From Cryptomeria japonica (taxonomy: Eukaryota > Streptophyta > Pinopsida > Cupressales > Cupressaceae): a stretch of DNA of 64,000 nucleotides. Made by a program: the position numbers and the translations under genes. This document shows, piece by piece, positions 33,738 through 45,240 of the stretch (position 1 is its first letter; each line of letters begins with the position of its first letter). Under the pieces are notes generated by a model. It saw nothing but the letters and a program-made list of their open reading frames with translations, made no database searches and had not been told where the DNA came from. Location of the stretch: positions 113,491,783-113,555,782 of the forward strand of contig NC_081406.1 of assembly GCF_030272615.1 (NCBI RefSeq). Direction: 5' to 3'.

Positions 33738-35864
33738 TGGTGCAGGAGCACCTAGTTGAGTAAAAACTCTCCTTTTTGAGTATTTCATGCTTTCATGTTT
33801 GTAATATCTTGTTTTAGGTGTATGATGTTGTTTTAGGTTTTTGTGTGTCTTTTCACGTGGTTTTTATCTCATTTTTTGCTCAAGAGGTCAAGTTTTGCCT
33901 TTCAAGATGTGAGTTCACAATTTTGGGTTTTTAGGCCAAAAAGGGCAAAAATGTGTAAAATTGCCTAAAAGGTCTAGAAATGCTTTCCAAAGCATTTCAA
34001 CATGTTTTCTAAGTATTTTTAATCATGTCTTAGGTGTTTAGATAAGTTGGTGAGGTTAGGTTGTCAAAAATGCCTCTTGGAGCAACAAATGTTGTCATTT
34101 GGACTGGTAAAAGTTGTCATTTTTGGACATTTCTAATATAATGAAGTTGTGGAAGCCTCATGTCTATACTGTGCTTGATAACTAACTTGAAAGACTATAA
34201 AAATTCCTCCCTTCTCCTTGAAAAAGGTGGGTGATTGTATTGACTAAGGTTTCCTAATATGAAAAAGATGAAATTATGGCTTTTAATGTGTTTTTCTCTC
34301 TTTTAGAGCAGCAGTCCATACTGTACCTTTTGGGAAGTGTTCATATTGGTTTCCCAATGCTATTCAAGTGATCATTGTATTATTTTTCCATTTTCAAGTT
34401 GGTTAAACAAAATTCCTTCATTTTGGTGTGCTCACTGCCCTGTCAAGGGTTTGGGGTTTCAAAATGCAACAACTTGACTAATCCAGGCCTGGGTTCCCAC
34501 CAAATGGATTTGGTCAAGTTGGTATGCATCTATATAATGTATATAAGTTTCTTTTATACCAAGGTTGTGATGGAAAAGGTGAATTTGAGCACTTATTAGG
34601 CAAGTTGTCTAACTTGGCTAATATTCTTTCTTAAGGCTCAAAATCTGGGTGCTAAGCAACAAATGTTGAAACAAAACATGGACAGAGGTCTGCACCTATC
34701 TTAAAAGCATTTTTAAGGAATTGGAGCTCCAAAATTGACTCATTTTGCATTGTTATATATCACTGTTTGTGAAGGGCAGCGAATTCCCTGTTTTGGGAAA
34801 TAAAAATGGTTTTTGGTATCAAGATTGTCTTTGAGACCTTCCATGCATGAAGAATTTACCATACTTGTTCAATGCAGAGTTAAATTTTTGTTTGAAGGTT
34901 TAATCATGCTATGGTGTAGGCATTTTGAAATTCCTAACCCTCTATCCTGCAGCAAAGATAATGAAAGACAATGAAAACAGTGAAAATGACTATTTTTGTC
35001 ATCCTCTACAGCTAGTATGATAAGTGTTTGTCAAAATGAGAAGTGGTAACTATTGGATAATGTTCTCCAAGGTGTGGCAGGGCCTAACAATTAGTCTAGG
35101 GCCTTGGTTTCAGAAGGAGTTGTGAAATCTAACATTGCAAGCTCAAAACCCTCACTAAACCCTACATTTATGCCCAAAATTGAGGACAGTCACTAAACCC
35201 TCTTCATGGAGGCTAAGACCTGAAAAATATTTAAGCTTAGACCTCCTAAAAATCATTCAAGACAATTTTGTTGGAGGAATTGTCCAACATTGGGCTGGGT
35301 GAACAAAAAAGTGCCAATTAGCCCTCCACGGGCTACTAGCCTTCTTGGACTACAATACTGCAATTTCAAGGACTCGATTGGTTTAGGGTTGTTGGAGCTT
35401 GTGAGACCTTTGGTAGACTATCTAGGAACATTAAGATAGACCCCTCCACCTTCTTGATAAAGGACATAGACTTTTGGGGTTTGTAACCTAGCAAAGGGGT
35501 TTGAGTAGAAGAGAAAAAAAGGTAAGTGTTACAAGAATATACATGATCAAAGACAAAACCTTTTCCTTGCTTCTTAGAACCTTTGGTGGAGTTTGCCTAG
35601 TCTTGGTGCAATAGGTATGAATGCCTAGAAAGAAGGGCATTGAAGTTGGAAGTGTAAACAATCAAGGAGGAGTAAATTGAGTAAGGGTATAAGCCTACAT
35701 CAAAGGATGGATGTTGGAGAAGCTATGCATGAGATACTTAGCATTAAAACCTCAAGTTGATTTTGCAAACATACATGATAGTCACAACCAAGTCTTTTGG
35801 AAACCAATTGAACCATTAGACCTAGTTCACCTTGTTGAGTACTTCTCTAGCATTATCCCTATCA
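33738..35864 (+). repeat. Element H 5' LTR
   Basis: 2,127 bp, TGGTGCAGGAGCACCTAG to CCCTATCA. A TATA box (TATAAAAA) lies at 34196-34203; the equivalent in the 3' LTR is 40987-40994. Confidence 0.9.
34196..34203 (+). promoter_or_regulatory. TATA box in H 5' LTR
   Basis: GACTATAAAAATTCCTCCC, conserved at 40987-40994 in the 3' LTR. It is the likely core promoter of the element H transcript. Confidence 0.6.
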
Positions 35865-35867
35865 TAG

Positions 35868-35880
35868 TGGTATTAGAGCC
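35868..35880 (+). other. Primer binding site of element H
   Basis: TGGTATTAGAGCC, one C-to-T change from TGGTATCAGAGCC (initiator-Met tRNA), 3 bases after the LTR end. Confidence 0.8.
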
Positions 35881-35919
35881 ATCGAAAGATTCAGGAGAAA
35901 AGGATCATTAGAAGAAAAC

Positions 35920-36973
35920 ATGGTGACTAATACTAAGTTAGCCAAGAAGGTCAAAGACTAAGAAGAAGAAAATAGGGCACTCAGAGAGAGGTTGGACTAG
36001 CTAGTAATGAAACTAGCTGAAGTAGATGTCAAAACTGAAGAAGTCCATGATAAGGTTGGTGATCAGGGCAAAATGATGGCAATAGAAGATGAGGTTCCCA
36101 TACCTGACCCTGTTATTGAGCAAGAACCATTCTTGAAGGATTTGAGAGCTATGAGTGGTAAAACCTTAGAGGGAGTGGCTCTTTTTAGTGGAAAGATGGA
36201 TCCAGATGCTCTCATAGAGTGGATTGAAGGCCTATAAAACTATTTTGAATGTGATGGGATAACTGAAGCACAAAAGGTTAAAGTAGAAAAGTCTAGGTTG
36301 AGAGGGGCAGCCTTAACTTGGTGGAAGTTCATCCAAGAGGAAAGGGTGAAAGAAGGTAAGCAACCAATAGCCACCTGGAAAGCAATGGTAGCCAAAATAA
36401 AGGAAACCTACCTTCTTGAAGACTATGAAGTCCAACTTCATAGGAAAAGACAAAATTTGAGACAAAAAGACTTAGATGTCATTAGTTACACTGAGGAGTT
36501 TCAAAAATTGTGCATGAGATCCAAGGTAATAGAGGATGAGAGTATAAAGGTGGCAAGGTATTTGAATGGATTAAGATGGAACATACAAGAAGAGATGAGT
36601 TTGTTATGCCCACAAACATTACACAAGTGTTATCAATTAGCACTTAAAGTGGAAGAGAAGAGTAGGAGAAAGCAAGAACAAAGCAACAGAGGAAGAGGTA
36701 GGGGTAGAGATGGTAGAGGCCATAGAAGAATTTTTGGTGGAAGAGGAGATCAAAGATCCCAAGGAGAATCCAAACTTATTGAGCAAAGTGGGGATTCATA
36801 TGGAAAGAGTATCTATAGAGGAAGGGGATCTAGCAACCCAAGTAGAGGTAGATCTAGTGGGCCAGGAAGGGGGTCCTACTTCTCCACCATGAAATGCTAC
36901 AACTGTCAGAAGTTGGGACACCCTGCCTATAGATGTCCAGAGAAACCCACCTCATCACAGGGGGATGAAAGAT
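35920..36973 (+). pseudogene. Element H gag
   Basis: Starts at ATG 35920. Coiled-coil N terminus, then the Retrotrans_gag core (RLRGAALTWWKFIQEER; ATWKAMVAKIKETYL; YTEEFQKLCMRS), an Arg/Gly-rich region (36680-36880) and one intact zinc knuckle, CYNCQKLGHPAYRC (36895-36937). In-frame stops at 35959, 35998 and 36234. It is about 75% identical by eye to the gag of element F. Gag packages the RNA. Confidence 0.88.
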
Positions 36974-37473
36974 GAGAGAATTATGTGCAAGAAAATGCAG
37001 CAAGTAGTAAGGCTCATGAAGTGAGCTTAGCATCAGAAGATGGGGAAAGTCTCATGATGAGAAGAGTCTTGATAAAAGAACCAATCAAGGAGGAACCTAC
37101 TCAAAGAAGGTCATTGTTCAGAATTAAGTGCAAGATCATGGGAAAGGTATACAAGGTGGTCATAGATTCTAGATCCGTAGATAACATAATCTCAGAAGAA
37201 GTAGTTGGTAAACTAAAACTTGAGAGAATCCCACACACACATCCCTATAGAGTCACATGGTTGAATAAGGAGCAACATGTCCTTGTAAATGAGCAAACAT
37301 GGGTAGAATTCACCATAGGAGGGTATCAAGATAAGATCCTATCTAACATTCTTCCAATGGATTCTTGCCATCTACCTCTTGGTAGACCTTGGAAATTTGA
37401 TAGGAAAGCCATCCATAATGGGGAAAAGAACTCCTACTCTTTTCAGAAGAATAGAGTTACATACAAAATTTAG
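36974..37473 (+). pseudogene. Element H protease
   Basis: RSLFRIKCKIMGKVYKVVID leads to the active-site position, which reads DSRS where D(S/T)G is expected, then LGRPWKFDRK near the end. Element F has DSSS at the same place, so the Gly is missing in both copies. The frame continues from gag through a TGA at 36974. Confidence 0.75.
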
Positions 37474-38960
37474 TCCATAAATGATGAGAAAGAGGGCAGC
37501 AAGTCAGCAAATCAGAATGTTTTAATTGTGAATGAGAAAGAGTTCATAAGTGCACTTGAAGAAGGTGAAGGAGTGGGATTTGCACTCATAGTGAAACCCA
37601 AGGAAGAAAAGATAGCAAAGAAAGTTGAGATACCATATGAGGTATAGAATATCCTTGATAACTTCAAAGCAATAAGCAGTGATGGTACACTTGAAGCCTT
37701 ACCACCTCCTAGAGCCATTAACCATCAGATTGATTTCATACCTGGAGCCTCTTTACCTAATAAGGTAGCCTATAATATGACCCCTGAACAAAATGAAGAG
37801 GTAGCAAGATAAATACAAGAACTCTTAGACCAAGGGCTGATTAGGAAGAGCATTATTCTTTGTGCATTACCTATAGTGTTGGCACCTAAGAAGGGTGGAA
37901 CATGGAGACTTTGCACAGATTCTAGAGCCATAAACAAGATCACAATCAGATATAGATTTCCCATACCTAGGATAGAAGATTTGATGGATTGCTTGGGAGG
38001 TGCATAGTATTTCAGTAAGATTGACTTGAAGAGTGGTTACCATCAGATAAGAATCAAAGAGGGTGATGAATGGAAGACAACTTTCAAAATGAATGAGGGA
38101 CTCTATGAGTGGCTTGTTATGCCATTTGGACTCTCTAATGTTCCCAGCACATTCATGAGACTCGTGAATGAAGTTTTACATGATTTCATTGGCAAGTTTG
38201 TTGTTGTGTATTTAGATGATATTCTTATTTTCAGTCAAACTAAGGAAGAGCATCTAAAGCATTTAGCTATTGTTTTGAGAAAGTTATCTGATGAATAGCT
38301 AACCATTAATCTAGAAAAATGTGATTTTATGAAGCAAGAATTGGTCTATCTTGGTTTTGTTGTATCAAGAGGCAATCTGAAAATGGATCAATCTAAAGTT
38401 GCAGCAATAACCAATTGGCCAACTCGTAAAACAACCAATGATGTCAAAAGCTTTCATGGTTTAGCACAATTTTATAGGAAATTCAACAGGGGATTCAGTG
38501 AGATTTGTGCCCCTATGTTAGACACAATCAAAGGGGGTGTAAAGGTAAAGTTTTAGTGGATAGATATAGCCAATAAAGGGTTTGAATTATTTAAAAATAA
38601 AGTAGCTTCTAAACCAGTGCTCATTTTACCTAGTTTTGACAAACTTTTAACTATTGAATGTGATGCTAGCAATATTGTTGTAGGAGTTGTTTTAAGTTAG
38701 GACAATAGACCAGTTGCATTCTTTAGTGAGAAGTTAAATGATGCAAAGAAAAAGTACTCTTCCTATGATTTAGAACTTTATGTATTAGTACAGGCACTTA
38801 GGAAATGGAGACATTATCTTCTTCTTAAAGAATTTGTTGTATACATAGATAATCAAGCATGAAGTTTCTTGAACTCGGAGGATAAACTGAATCATAGGCA
38901 TGTTAAATGGGTAAAGTACTTACAAGCTTACAATTTTACTCTTAATCATAAGAAGGGTTA
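37474..38960 (+). pseudogene. Element H reverse transcriptase and RNase H
   Basis: Gypsy RT blocks in order: [55 protein letters not shown] (first Asp), [33 protein letters not shown] (YLDD intact), LVYLGFVVSRG. RNase H follows from about 38580 ([45 protein letters not shown]). About nine in-frame stops, several at CAG positions (38698, 38959); no frameshift. Confidence 0.9.
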
Positions 38961-40062
38961 GTTGAATAAAGTAGTAGATGCTTTGAGTAGGAGGTTGTTA
39001 ACTGTTCATGAGATTCAAGTACAGAGCATTGGTATTGATAGTTTTAAAGATATGTATCCTACTGATGATGATTTTGCTAAAGCTTATAAAGTTTGTCAAG
39101 ATTTTGAGAATCATTTCCATGGTGCATATACTGATTTCACTTTCCTGGATGGTTTGTTATTCAGGGGTGGACAGTTATGTGTTCCAAAAGGTTCTATGAG
39201 AGAGAACCTCATTCAAGAGAAGCACAATGGGTGCTAAAGTGGGCATTTTGGTCTCAACAAGACCTTAGAGTTGGTTCAAAGATTTTACTATTGGCCCAAG
39301 ATGCAAAGAGACATCAAGAGGTATGTTGAGCAGTGTTTGGTATGTCAGAGAGCAAAAGGTAATTCCTCCAATGCTGGTTTATATCAACCTCTTCACATTC
39401 CACATAGGCCTTGGGATTGCATTAGTATGGATTTTGTGGTAGGATTGCCTAGAACTCAAGAAGGATTTGATAGCATCTTGGTAGTATTTGACAGATTTAG
39501 CAAGATGGCTCATTTTATTCCTTGTAAGAAAACACATGATGCAAGTCATATTTCTTACTTGTTTTTGAAAGAAGTTGTTAGGATACATGCTTTGCCTACT
39601 AGCATTGTTTCAGATAGAGATGTGAAATTTCTTGGTCATTTCTGGAAAACATTGTGGAAGAGACTGGGTACTAATCTCTCTTTTGGTTCAGTTTATCATC
39701 CACAAATTGATGGCAAAATTGAGGTTGTGAACAAGTCTCTTGAAAAGTTTCTTAGGTGTTTGACAAAGGAATATGGATAGAGTTGGAATCAGCTCATTCA
39801 TCAAGCAGAATATGCCTACAATGATAGTGTCAACCGGTCTATAGGTAAAAGCCCTTTTGAAGTTATTTATGGTATGCATCCAAGAGGTATAATGGAGTTG
39901 AGAGATACAACTAACTTGTATTCTAAGAGTGGAACAACAGATGACATGGCTCAATCCATGAAGGAGGTTCATGAGCAAGTAAGAAAGGCTCTTCAAGATA
40001 CCTCCCAAAAAGTCAAGGCAAGAGTGGATACTACAAAGAGAGATGTTCAGTTTTCTGTATGA
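38961..40062 (+). pseudogene. Element H integrase
   Basis: H2C2 zinc module at 39220-39350 (HNGC, HFGLNKTLELVQRFYYW, CLVCQRAKG). Catalytic Asp in SMDFVVGLP, Asp in IVSDRDVKFL, Glu in GKIEVVNKSLEK: complete DDE set. Stops at 39235, 39778 (CAG type) and 40060. Confidence 0.9.
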
Positions 40063-40506
40063 GATTATGTGATGGTTCATTTGAACAAGGCAAGGCTACA
40101 AAAAGGAGTTCCAAACAAACTTTGGATGAGGAGAATAGGCCCTTGCAAAATCTTGGCTAAGTATGGGTCTAATGCTTACAAAGTTGATTTGCCTACTGAT
40201 ATTTCTTTGTCTCCCATTTTTAATGTTGCAAATTTGATTGCTTTCAAGGGGTAGCCAACTAAGGAGATTCAAAGAGTTTCAAATGTTACACAGTCCCTTT
40301 CTAATATTTCTTTACCTTCTCTTTCTATTCCTCAAGCATAATAGGTTCTAGACTCTAGGGTTCTCAAGAAGACAAGGAATCACACCTATATGGATCACCT
40401 AATCAAACAGGAGGATAAGCCTATCTCAGAGGCCACATGGATACCTGAAGCTAAATTTTAGAAAGCTGGAACACCTTCTTCTTTACTGCCTCAAGGAGTC
40501 ACATGA
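40063..40506 (+). pseudogene. Element H integrase C terminus with chromodomain-like tail
   Basis: GPY/F-like region (LWMRRIGPCKILAKYGSNAY) then, after 40340, a degenerate chromodomain: VLKKTRNHTYMDHLIKQEDK and EATWIPEA. In chromoviruses this domain directs integration to marked chromatin. Stops at 40252, 40341, 40344 and 40459. Confidence 0.75.
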
Positions 40507-40516
40507 CTTCTTTGTC

Positions 40517-40528
40517 TTTGGGGGAGTA
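40517..40528 (+). other. Polypurine tract of element H
   Basis: TTTGGGGGAGTA immediately precedes the 3' LTR start TGGTGCAGG. The same phrase occurs before the 3' LTR of F. Confidence 0.8.
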
Positions 40529-42676
40529 TGGTGCAGGAGCACCTAGTTGAGTAAAAACTCTCCTTTTTGAGTATTTCATGCTTTCATGTTTGTAATATCT
40601 TGTGTTATGTTTATTATGTTGTTTTAATTTTTTTTGTGTCTTTTCAAGTATTTTTGATCTCATTTTGTGCTCAAGAGGTCAAGTTTTGCCTTTCAGGATG
40701 TGACTTGACAATTTTGGGTTTTTAGGCCAAAAAGGGCAAAAATGTGTAAAATTGCCTAAAAGGTCTAGAAATTCTTTCCAAAGCATTGAAACATGCTTTA
40801 TAAGTGTTTTTAATCATTTATTAAGTTTTTAGATAAGTTGGTGAGGTTAGGTTGTCAAAAATGCCTCTTGGAGCAACAAATGTTGTCATTTGGGCTGGTA
40901 AAAGTTGTCATTTTTGGACATTTCTAGTATAATGAAGTTGTGGAAGCCTCATGTCCATACTGGGCTTGATAAATAACTTGAAATACTATAAAAATGACTC
41001 CCTTCTCCTTGAAAAATGTGGGCGATTGTATTGACTAAGGTTTCCTAATATGAAAAAGATGAAATTCTGGCTTTTAATGTGTTTTCCTCTTTTTTAGAGC
41101 AGTAGTCCATACTGTAACACATCTAGTCCATACTATACCTTTTGGGAAGTGTTCATATTGGTTTCCCAATTCTATTCAAGTGATCATTGTATCGGTTTTC
41201 CATTTGCAAGTTGGTTACACGAAATTCCTTCATTTTGGTGTGCTCACTGCCCTGTCAAGGATTTGGGGTTTCAAAATGCAGCAACTTGACTAATCTAGTC
41301 CTGGGCTCCCACCAAATGGATTTGGTCAAGTTTTTATGCATGTATCTAATGTATATAAGTTTATTTTATTCCAGGTTTGTGATGGAAAAGGTGAATTTGA
41401 GCACTTATTAGGCAAGTTGTCTAACTTGGCTATTATTCTTCCTTAAGGCTCAAAATTTGGGTGCTTAGCAACAAATGTTGAAACAAAACATGGACAGAGG
41501 TCTGCACCTATCCTAAAAGCATTTTTAAGGAATTGGAGCTCCAAACTTGACTCATTTTGCATTGTTATATGTCACTGTTTGTGAAGGGCAGTGAATTCCC
41601 TGTTTTGGGAAATAAAAATGGTTTTTGGCATCAAGATTGTCTTTGAGAACTTCCATGCATGAAGAATTTACCATACTTGTTCAATAAAGAGTTAAATTTT
41701 TGTTTTAAGGTTTAATCATGCTATGGTTTAGGCATTTTGAAATTTCTAACCTCTATTATGCAGCAAAGACAGTGAAAGACAATGAAAACAGTGAAAATGA
41801 CTGTTTTTGTCATCTTCTACAGCTAGTATGATAAGTATTTTTCAAAATGAGAAGTGATAACTATTGGATAATGTTCTCCAAGGTGTGGCAAGGCCTAAAA
41901 ATCAGCATAGGGCCTTGTTTTGTGAAGGAGTTGTGAAATCTAACATTGCAAGCTCAAAACCCTCACTAAACCCTATAGTTATGCCCAAAATTGAGGACAA
42001 TCACTAAACCCTCTTCATGGAGCCTAAGACCTGAAAAATATTTGAGCTTAGACCTCCAAAACATCATTCAAGACAAGTTTTTTGGAGGAATTTCTCAATG
42101 TTGGGCTAGGTGTACAAAAAAGTGTCAATTAGCCCTCTACGGGCTACTAGCCTTCTTGGACTACAAAACTGCAATTTCAAGGACTTGATTGGTTTGGGGT
42201 TGTTGGAGCTTGTGAGACCTTTGGTAAACTATCCAAGAACATTAAGATAGACAACTCCACCTTCTTGAAAAAGGAAAATATTTTTGGGGGTTTTCAACCT
42301 AGCAAAGGGGTTTGAGTAGAAGAGCAAGAATGCTTAAGTGTAACAAGAATATACATGATCAAAGACAAAACCTTTGCCTTGCTTCTTAGAACCTTTGGTG
42401 GAGTTTTCCTAGTCTTGGTACAGTAGGTATGAATGCCTAGAAAGTAGGGCATTGAAGTTAGAAGTGTAAACAATCAAGGAGGAGTAAATTGAGTAAGGGT
42501 ATATGCCTACATCAAAGGATGGATGTTGGAGAAGCTATGCATGAGATACTTAGCATTAAAACCTCAAGTTGATTTTACAAACATACATGATAGTCACAAC
42601 CAAGTCTTTTGGAAACCAATTGAACCATTAGACCTAGTTCACCTTGTTGAGTACTTCTCTAGCATTCTCCCTATCA
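40529..42676 (+). repeat. Element H 3' LTR
   Basis: 2,148 bp matching 33738-35864 along its whole length and ending CCCTATCA before element G sequence resumes. Confidence 0.9.
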
Positions 42677-43067
42677 CCCATCTTATGTTGATCTTCTGGT
42701 GCGATTTGATTTGGTTGTACCCGAAAAAGCCATCCATGAGTGAAAGAATGGCATGTCCTACTGTTAGGTCCACTATTATGTCGATATTTGGTAGGGAGAA
42801 GTCATCTTTAGGGCATGCATTGTTCAAATCTCTAAAGTCAGTACAGATACAGATGCCCCCATTTGGTTTACCGATAGGCACAATATTGGATATCCAATCG
42901 GCATAATCAATTGGTCTAATGAAACCAACATCCAGGAGTTTCTTAAGTTCTACTTTGACTAGTACCGCAATCTGGGAATGCATCTTGCGAAGTTTCTTCT
43001 TGACAGGCTTAGCTCCTTCTACTATGGTGAGGTGATGCATGACTAAATCAGGATCAAGACCAGGCAT
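42677..43067 (-). pseudogene. Element G RT, N-terminal part
   Basis: MPGLDPDLVMHHLTI opens the RT entry region typical of Tat pol, followed by KKLLDVGFIRPIDYADWISN, GKPNGGICICTDFRDLNNAC, PKDDFSLPNIDIIVD and LSLMDGFFGYNQIK. A one-base loss in an A-run shifts the frame near 42710, just before the junction with element H. The domain continues at 33737. Confidence 0.88.
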
Positions 43068-44655
43068 ATCTGCATATGACCATGCGAAGTTGATCTAACA
43101 CTTTTTGAAGAATTCTACAAACTTAGATTGTTCCTTTGGAGTTAAAAGAGATGCCAGATGTATGTGGTGAGGACTCTTAGAAGTCCCCATGTTGTATTCT
43201 TTTGTTTCCTCAATGAGAATCATTGATCATTCCTGCTATGTACTAGAGGGGAGAATGTCAAACCTTTCATCCTTAGGCACCTCAAAGAGGTTTTCACCAT
43301 TGGATACGTTCTTTCTTTTTACTTTTGTAGGATCAAACAGTGCCACAGTGTGGTTTTCACTGGAAGATCCATGTTTTATTGTTATATTTTTGCAACTGAA
43401 AGGTTTGGCATCCGCCCAAAGTATGTTGCGCTATTAAGTTCTATGATGAATCTAGCTTTGTGATCCCCACTTGGTATGTTATCTCGTAGTTCCAAAAAGT
43501 CAATGATCACCTCATCATTTTGGAAGTGGTCAAGGCATGGGGGGTTAGGTTGGTTCCATTCGATGAGTTCAGGATGGATAATGGGCATTACCTCATTGAT
43601 CAGGTTAAGTTTGTTAGATGTTTCAGTGAGGGTCAAGATGTTGCGGTGAAGGTCATTGATGGTACTCTCCCTATCAAAATCGGGTGTAGGATGTGGCGTA
43701 GGGTCTGTGGAAGATGTTTCCAGTTCAGGAACTCAAGAGGTTTTAATCTGCGCTTCTCCATAAACAGGGATTTCTTTGTGAGGTGGAGGTGGTGATGCAT
43801 CTTCCTCATCTGAAGCATTTTGATGTACTGAATCAAATTCCCACTCATGTGAGTCGATCTCTGAGTCACTTTCCAGTATTCAGTTACTATACCATACTGG
43901 GATATCCTTTGAGTTAAACACTGGAGGTGTGATCAGCTGATGTACCATTGTAGATGAAATGATCGGTGTTGCAGGAAGGATTATGGGGGTTAGTGAATTT
44001 GATATGGGGAGTATTGGCATTGTTGACTCTGTTGCTTCTGTTGGAATTGTCAGTGTTGTTGATATTGTCAGGGATTCTGATATAGTTGTTGCTGCTAATG
44101 GTGCTATTGATGTTATTGCTACTATTGATGGGGTTGTTGGTTTGATTGGTGTTGCGAATGGTTTTGCTAGGATTTTTAGCCTTAGTGGGACAGTTGCCAT
44201 GGTGTGCGGTGCTACTGATATAATTAAAGGTGACCTCTTTGTAGTAGGCTAATATAGAGGTTTGTTGGGTTTCCCTTTGAATCTGAGCTTAGGAAGAATC
44301 TCCTTTTGAAAACCTAATCCTGTGTTATCTTTGGGCTTTAATTCTAGCTGTATGGGCTCATGTCATCCTTGTTTGCAAGTTCTTAAAGAACTTTGACCAT
44401 CATAACCATTCTTTGCATAATGAGAAGGCCTTTTCCATATTAATCTCTGGGAAGCTTAGCTTGTGGGATGTTCATGGTGATAGGATCTTTGTAGATCCAT
44501 TCTGCTAAGTCCTCATCTCTGGTTTCTTCTTCTTGACTCTTTCCAAGGGTAAAAGGCATCAAAGTACATGCAGGCTTGACTAGTGGTGCATGAAGTAACT
44601 TTTGAGGTTTACCATGAGTTCGAGGAGAAGTAGGCATTTGTCCAACACAAAAGAG
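43068..44655 (-). pseudogene. Element G pol linker between protease and RT
   Basis: A long spacer with Thr/Ile/Pro-rich low complexity (43880-44200) and an acidic region (43640-43870) leading to KFVEFFKKC and FAWSYADMPGLDP. It has no catalytic motif. Such long linkers are common in Tat elements. Frame changes near 43640 and 44430. Confidence 0.6.
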
Positions 44656-45240
44656 TTAGCTTAGATTGTACTCACCAGGACCTTCCTCTGCCATTTTCAT
44701 CTTGAGCTTCTCTTGTTTGGGTATAGTGGTGTTTGAACTGGAAAGAGAGGCTAGACTTACATATGAGGTGGATGAGATGGCTTCTCTATTGTTGGGAATG
44801 GTAATCTCTGGTTGATGATTGATATTGTGACAATATGCAAAGGGATTTGCATCTCCCAGGATTGTAATTTCTACACCATTATGAGGGAACATGATGCACT
44901 GATGGTAGGTGGAAGGAACGAATTGCATGGCATGTATCCAAGGTTTTCCTAACAATAAATTATACGGCGGAGGAAGGTCCAGAACTTGACATATGATGTG
45001 CTTCACCACTAGGCCCACTCGGATCAGTAGCACAACTGCTCCTTTGGATGAACGCTCTGCATCATCATAGGCTTTTATTGTTATCTTTTTATGGGGATCC
45101 ACTGATTCAATTGCATATCCCAATATTGTAACCAATTGTAGTGTACAGATATTCAGGCCTGCTCCATTGTCAATCAAGACTCGCTTGATTCTATGTTGGT
45201 TGATAAACCCTTCAATGTGGATTGAAGCATTATGAGGTTG
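44656..45240 (-). pseudogene. Element G aspartic protease
   Basis: VLIDNGAGLNICTL carries a D-N-G version of the active site, followed by LPPPYNLLLGKPWIH, a standard retropepsin second block. It is open over 174 codons (44656-45177). The stretch just upstream (GFINQHRIKR) leads in from gag. Confidence 0.75.

Larger units (their letters stand above)
33738..42676 (+). mobile_element. Element H: Ty3/gypsy chromovirus inserted in the RT of G
   Basis: 8.9 kb with LTRs 33738-35864 and 40529-42676, Met-type primer site, a single-frame gag-pol (35920-40506) and polypurine tract. It interrupts the G RT frame, whose conserved blocks continue on both sides. The expected 5 bp duplication is not recognisable (gtcgt left, cccat right), so a junction has changed since insertion. 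By eye the first 200 bases of the LTRs differ at about 16 sites, so H is not recent. Confidence 0.9.

Noticed and set aside
33738-42676. Element H as part of element G
   Set aside because: Opposite orientation, its own LTRs, PBS and PPT, and continuation of the G RT on both sides show a separate insertion.
42523-42906. Plus-strand 127-codon frame
   Set aside because: It crosses the H LTR/G junction, so it is a chance fusion.
43959-44252. Plus-strand Val/Ile/Gly-rich frame
   Set aside because: Opposite strand of the Thr/Pro-rich pol linker of element G.
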